A DNA stretch of 64,000 bases from assembly GCF_964199755.1 (NCBI RefSeq), contig NC_133896.1, forward strand, positions 98,578,549 to 98,642,548, given 5' to 3'. Under the pieces are notes generated by a model. That model was given only the letters and a program-made list of their open reading frames with translations. It did no database searches and was not told the DNA's origin. Position 1 is the first letter of the stretch. Each line of letters starts with the position of its first letter. The position numbers and the translations under genes are program-made. The DNA is from Larus michahellis (Eukaryota; Chordata; Aves; Charadriiformes; Laridae). Below are positions 57,860-64,000 of this stretch, piece after piece.

Positions 57860-60800
57860 CTCACCTTGAGCAGTGGAGCACAGGCCAGGTGCGTAAACTG
57901 CGTTTTGAGTAGCCGGATTACTGGTCAGTGTACACACCATTTTTACAGTTTCTCAAGATTGACTGCCTTTTTTTGCAAAACATGTTAAAAAAATACTGTT
58001 ACTTCATTTCCATTGGAGCAATTTGAATGGAATAGCTATTTTCGTTCCTTCCTCCTTTGGTGCTGATGGCATACCATAATCTGTTTTCAACATGGGGCAT
58101 TGGTTCTTGGATGGCTTAGCCTCAAACCTTAGGCTTTGTGTTAGTTTAAAGATCTCTAATCTAAATTGAGAATGTTGTTAAGAGGTTTTTGGTAAGAACA
58201 GTGAAGTGAAATAGAATATGCATATCATTCTTCAGATTTCACGGAGAATATTTCCTATAATACATGCTGGCTGGTGTCAGAATGACTTTTTTTCGAACTT
58301 TCTTGACTGAAGTCAGCTAACACTTTCAGTGGCTGAAAAGGATATTTAAAATGTTTAACTTCAGGCAACTGTTTTGAGAAATTTAGACACATATATTTGT
58401 TCAAGGCTTTTAAAAATTTTAGCACTTTATTTTTTAATGGCCAGAGGCTCTTGTAATATCTCTGCCACACAACTGTGTGACAAGAAGATACAGTGAAACT
58501 AGGTTTGTGATGTCTTTCTGATGTAGACTTTCTGATCTTTGATGAAACATGAGTTTATAGGGTTTCTTTGTTCTAACCGTCTGCTTGTTTATTTTCACAA
58601 AAGTTGTGGCAGTCTCAAACGCATTAAGTTCCTAATCTCCTGTCAAATTTGACTGAAATTAGCCAAAGGGGTTCAAAAGTTTTATAAGAAGGAAAGGACA
58701 TGCAGGCATGCATACAGGGTATGATTGCATAAATCTCATTTCATGCTAAGAACACATGCGATAGAACAAAAAGCCTTTTACTGTACTGCATTTCATGCTC
58801 TAAAGGAGTTCTGCGTCGTCTGGGGCATGAAGAGCAATTTGATAGGACACAGTGATGCCGGAGACAGAGCTCGATCTGGTGTGTTCAGGGTAAGCAAGGA
58901 ACATACCAGCAGGCAACACAGCAGGTCCTGCTTATGGTGTATCTTGCTCTAGGGGACTTCTAGTTTTATGCGGAAGCAGATACCAGACTTCATGTTATAT
59001 CCTTGCTGCATTGTGACCAGTTTGGTTATGGGAGAGCGGATCCGTGCCATAAAAGAAGTCCATTGCTCTGCTGTGACTCGCGGGAAGGTGAGCCCCGTGT
59101 TGTCTCAGGGCTCTCTTGTCTTCAGAGGAGATACGTGCACATACATCCCTGGGCAAATCTGATGCTCAGCAAAGATTAGGTGGGGGGGGCGGCACCTAAT
59201 CGGTTTAAAAATACTACAGTCCTGAAGAAACTCCTGTTCGTTTTGCTGTGGCATTCAGGGACTGTTGAGACTGAGAATCAAACCGTAAAAACAGACACTC
59301 TGTTTCACCTACAACAAAGCAGACTTGGTGCCCAAAGTATCAAATGAAAATGATGGAGGGAGCTGATGGTTTGCAGCAGAAAGTACTGTGTGAAGCCATC
59401 GCTGCAGCAGGGGCTGGGCTGCCTTCCTGCAGTCTACCCCCAGCAGCTGCCTGCACACCTCCTGGCTCTCAGCTGGGTGCTCCTAGGCATTTTGGCCTCT
59501 ACAGGGCAACCCCAGCAGGAGGGCTGTGAGACCGTGAGAGAGGATGAGTGGGTGGGGTGAAATGCACCTTTGAATCTTCTCAGTTTTAGGGGTGACTGTC
59601 CTCTTCAAACAAACAAACAAAAAACCCCAGAAAGGACTCAAAAAAAAAAAAAACAAAACAAAAAAAACCACAAAGAAAACCCCCCCAAAACCAAAGAAAA
59701 CCCCAACAACAACAAAAAAAAAAAACACCAACCCCAACACAGTGATACATCAATATTCAGCTTTTGGGGAGGAAATGGGATGTGTTTAACCTTCAGTGAG
59801 GATTGAGGTCATAAAGTCCTAAATGGGCGTCTCTGTGTAGTGCAGAGAAAAGTATGTAAGCTTTCCCAGCATTCCCTACTGAGTAATTTAGGCAGCTTTC
59901 CTCCCAGACAGATGGCAATTGAAGATTACCATCAGAGATAATTAGCTTTCCTCGTGTATAGGTAAGGAAACTAAAGTGCATAAGTCAGGGCTATGAACTC
60001 CAGCATAGGATGAAAATATGTGAATGAACTTGTGCAAACTTTTCCATAAGGAGCTGAGTTCACTTACAACCACTACCAGTTGCTCTGTGAAGAATTCCAG
60101 TTATGGTTTTATGTCTTTTAACCTGCTCCTTTGTCCTGGGTTTTTATTGTGAATTTGACTTCAGCTTTGTCTAAGGAAACACATGATTAATGAGACTTTG
60201 AACGCTGAAGCTGGATACACCTACATCTTTGTTTCCCTTGGGAAGCTCACTACCTTACAAAGAAATCTTTTTTTAAAATTTTTTATTTTAAACACATGTA
60301 GACTTACTGTCAACCTTTCCCATTCAGAAAAGATGTCAATTAGGACTTCACGTGCTGTGCTAAATGTTCTTCAGGACTATGTTTTTTTTTTAACTCTGCT
60401 ATGTATCTCATAGCTCTCAGAATCTTCGGGATGAGTACTGTTTGCATATTGTATATGGTAGCTTTTCCTGTATTCACATTTAGGAAAGGAAACTAGGCAC
60501 TAAATGCCTTTAGGGGGATCAGATACAAGCTCTGCTGCAACCTGTACAGCAGTTCTTTGTTAGCTCAAAACCACTTTATGTCCACAAAGCATTCTCGTAT
60601 TTATGAAGTTGCTCATTAAGCTTTTCTTCTTATGGTGTTTTTTTTGTTGTTGTTCTAAATAATATTTTTTTGAGCTTTTGTGCTAAGAAAACAAAGCTAC
60701 ATATAAAGAAGACTCTTGAAAATCGCCTTAATATTTACAATATTCAAGCTTTTCCAGTTTGGCACTGTCAGTTTGGGCTTGGCTTTCTTATAGTAGTTAG

Positions 60801-63800
60801 CAGTTAAGGTGTGTATTCTGATTAATTTTCTAAAGATCCAAAGGCAATGTGAATGTATTCATTGCAATGCTGAACTGAGAGCGCCGGAAATGTAAGGCAT
60901 TAACGTTATCAGAGAAACTGCTCAAACTGTGGGTGTCCTGCAGCTTTCTCCTGAGCTGGCAAGGTTGCTGCCCTGGGAAACTTCCAAGACTTAGTAGTAG
61001 TGTGGGGTAAGTGCTACCACTTGTCTCCATTTTCCTCCCTCTCTGAATTAATTTAGCTTTACACTTTTCACTGACTTGTTTTGCTGCATTCCTGAGAATC
61101 CCAGAGCTCTCCGTAGTTGGCACATGTGCATCACAGCAGATTGACTTGCAGAATCTGCTGTTGAGGTAAATTCCATCTCCAACAGCTGGGAGTTTTGGGT
61201 TTGTTTTTTTTGGTAGTTTGGGGATTATTTTTTTTTTTAGCAGTTGAGAAAAGGTAGGGAGCAACACAGCAAAAATCAATGAATATAATATGTTTGGATC
61301 TACGACTACAGACATGCTTTGCATGTTATTTAAATGAAAAACTCTTCAGTGTTGGATGCTGGTAGGAGCACATTCATACCTATTTGCTGTGCCTCTTAAT
61401 CCACACAAACCTGCATAACATAACTTGTTGCTTTTTAAAATGTGGAGACTAAAAATTCTGTTAGAAAGAGCTGCGGCATCAGATGATGGCAGTCTGTGCG
61501 TATTTTACTTAATCGTGACTAGGGCTGGCAAATAGCTGCTGTGAAAAGTAGCCATACAGAAAGCACCTGTGTCTCTTTATGGACAGATTCTGACACCAGC
61601 ACAGATCAGGATTTACACGCTATGGCTAAGTGAGAAATTAGTCGGATTTACTTGGGAGTTACTGTTGATGTAGATGGGGAGCATTTCATTCTCCATGTGC
61701 TGGTAGTGAAGCAAGTAAATCAGCCCTCTCAGTTATATATTTTTTTTTTTTAAATACCGCATGATTCCCTCTGCCACTGCCCTTGAGAGTCCTAATCTTG
61801 CTTGTGAGTGGGGTGGGATTTTTTGTGATTTATTTTAGCCTAGGGTTGAGATTATTTTCCCCAAGCTGGGTGGTAGGTTTAGTTTTGTAATTCCCAGTCA
61901 TTTTTGTGAGAGCTGAGGTTAAATCACTAGCTCCAAATCAGCCAGAGCTGGATGTTTTAGATATCCTAGGCATTATTAGAAGACAAAGTATGCCTTGTTT
62001 TAGGGTGAACTTAATGCTGTAGTGAATGTGCATGTATAATACAGATAAAATAAAGGTGCAACCGGAGAATTTTATTTATATTGATCATGGTTTCTGCGGG
62101 GGGTGTGTGGGGGGAACCTAGTGAGGTGGTATGGTTTATAACTGAACTGTTTTGAAACCTGACTAACTTGGCTACTTCCAGCCTTTTCTCCTTCCACTTT
62201 TTTTCCATCTTTTCTCTCTGGGAAACCTAAGACGCACTGTTCGTTTGACATCGAGCCCCTGACTCTGCAGGCACTCACGGACAAAGAATAGTGGGTGTGA
62301 ATGAGTAACTGGTGTTGCAGTGGGATCTGTATCTTTCTATTAATCATTTTCTGTTTTCTCAAGCGTAGTGTAATGTGTCTGTCATCTATGTTGTTTAAAA
62401 GGAGGTGAAGAGGCAAAGCAACTCAAAACCACGATGCTCTGTTCCTTCAGGAGGAGCAGCTCTCTCAAGTTGACAAAAACCTTTTCAGTTACGCAAGTCA
62501 AGGTATGAGGAGAAAATTACTTGAACTCTGACTCCTAGAACATGTTGCGTGGCTTGTTTATATTCCGGTCTTTCTGGAAGAAAAGCTGAAGAGAGAGGGG
62601 AAACATAGGCTGAGAAGGAACAGTGTTGTCACCACAGTCTGCAGGAGGAGCTGCATGGATTTATAGCATCTCTTCTCTGTGTATTTTGTTCTTTCATGTA
62701 TTATACTGACACCTATGATGTGTAATATATAAATAGCAGCCTATCTTAGGCAGGCTAAAGCTTTAAAGGTTAATCTGGGAGAGTACAACGGGGCTTGATG
62801 AAATCTTTCAGCTAAGCCTGTGTTACTGAATTTGTGACTTATTTTTTTTAATAATATTTTTTTTAAAGGTGTAGTTAAGAGATGGATTTGTGCGGTTTGC
62901 TTTGATTAAAGTTTTGGGAGTTGAGGAAGCAGAGCTATCTGTGCTCAGCTCATACCTGCTTTGGAATTTGCATGCATAAGGTTAGCTTTTGCCTGAACCC
63001 AAAGTAGTTGTTTTTGTACTGCCCTGCAGCTCTGTGGCTACTGGGCATGGGAATAACTGCTGGTTTGCGCTCAAGTGTACTGGAGGAAGAAAGGAAAAAA
63101 ACTAAAAAACCCAACAAAACGTATTGGAGGGAAGGCCTGTGGAGGGACAGGCTGGGGAAAGCGTATGAAAATGTTCGTTCCCAACTTTTGTCCACCTTTG
63201 CGTAAACTGGCCACTTTCTAATCTCAAGGCACAAAAGCAGGCAAGAAGATGAGGCTGTGGACCTGATCTTATTCTTACTCATAACTATAGGCAAATTTGT
63301 GGAATTCTGTGATGCCCAGAAAGCACCAGTTAGATGAGAATCCAGTAATTACTATTGTTCCTCTTCTCCTCAAAGCTACAAGCAGGATTTGGATCTACCT
63401 GGGGCTGACTTTAAACTCCAGTTAGCAATATTTAGCTGCACTACAAAAAGCGTGTTCATAGTTGGAATAACCCCTAAGCCATTTTGGAACATTTAGGGAA
63501 TATTGTTTTCTATCTTGGAAGGGAAAAATAATTAAAACCAACATTTACCAACTGAGAAATATAAACTAGATATCTCTTTTAAGCTTGCAGTTTTAATTGC
63601 GTGTCTACACTGTGCAATGGAGTGTGCTGTCGCCTTGAGCTGGTGCCAGGGATCGACATAGCACTGTTATAATCTGAGCAAAAACATTAGTTTGGATCTC
63701 AAGAGTGGCATAGAAATGCTTTCATAGCCCCAAGGTGGAGGTAACATATTCTGCCTCTCGGCAGGGCTAATTAACTCGGCTTCAGACAGTTGCACCGAGT

Positions 63801-64000
63801 GCTGCTCCTATTTGAGAACCATTTCACTGCTACGTGGTGCCTGTGCTCCATTGTATTTTGCTCATCAGGGTTTTCTGTCAGGATGCACTGGCTGATGCTT
63901 TGTACTTCTCTTTTTCATCCCTGAAGCTAGTAATTGGTGTCGGTGTAAGTGACGTTTAATTTTGCATTGGTAGGCCCAAAAGTGATATCTCTGTGAAACA
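57860..64000. other. Right-hand sequence, no gene recognised
   Basis: About 6 kb of A+T-rich DNA, probably intronic if the CpG island at 51 kb starts a rightward gene. No conserved exon was seen. Confidence 0.5.
59609..59738 (+). repeat. A/C-rich low-complexity tract
   Basis: About 130 bp made almost wholly of A and C (AAAC, AAAAC and AACAAC units, C runs). It generates lysine-rich frames on one strand and Phe/Val-rich frames on the other, which are artefacts. Confidence 0.9.

Noticed and set aside
59570-59806. Lysine-rich and Phe/Val-rich open frames
   Set aside because: They are produced by the A/C-rich low-complexity tract.
53000-64000. Search for ST3GAL6 coding exons downstream of the CpG island
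   Set aside because: No frame resembled the transmembrane start or sialylmotifs of the enzyme, so no coding exon is claimed.

Overview
The window looks like a bird nuclear genome. It carries several CR1 LINEs whose 3' ends have the avian ATTCTATG-type octamer tail, small spliced exons, CpG-island promoters, and no bacterial-style gene packing. I cannot name the species or order from sequence alone.

Left end (1-2,400): a GC-rich block holds three Pol III tRNA genes on the + strand (Asp-GTC, Ile-AAT, Asp-GTC). The first Asp copy has one extra base near the acceptor stem.

2,400-11,870, minus strand: one complete host gene, CPOX (coproporphyrinogen III oxidase, the mitochondrial heme pathway enzyme). 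I traced seven coding exons with consensus splice sites. They sum to 1,248 bp, or 415 codons plus stop, with the HFNYR catalytic segment intact. Its promoter is a CpG island with tandem GC boxes, two head-to-head TATATAAA boxes, a CACGTG E-box and a perfect 15-copy GGTCCT array. Its introns hold an ancient CR1 copy (intron 6), another ancient CR1 3' end and a MIR/CORE-SINE-like fragment (both in intron 3).

12,000-50,900: a long gene-poor stretch. It contains three recognisable younger CR1 copies (23.2-24.2 kb minus, 32.4-33.9 kb plus, 39.4-41.6 kb minus), several decayed CR1 or SINE fragments, and otherwise unannotatable A+T-rich DNA.

50,950-52,680: a second large CpG island with well-formed plus-strand splice sites bounding at least one non-coding exon (51,371-51,555). 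In vertebrates ST3GAL6 usually lies divergently beyond CPOX, so this is plausibly its 5' untranslated region, but no ST3GAL6 coding exon is visible. From 52.7 kb to the end I see only intron-like or intergenic sequence with one further ancient CR1 fragment.

I found no CRISPR array, operon, virus-like element with readable genes, or clearly new protein system. The most useful points for follow-up are the CPOX promoter architecture, the odd tRNA-Asp copy, the CpG-island exons, and the layered CR1 history.
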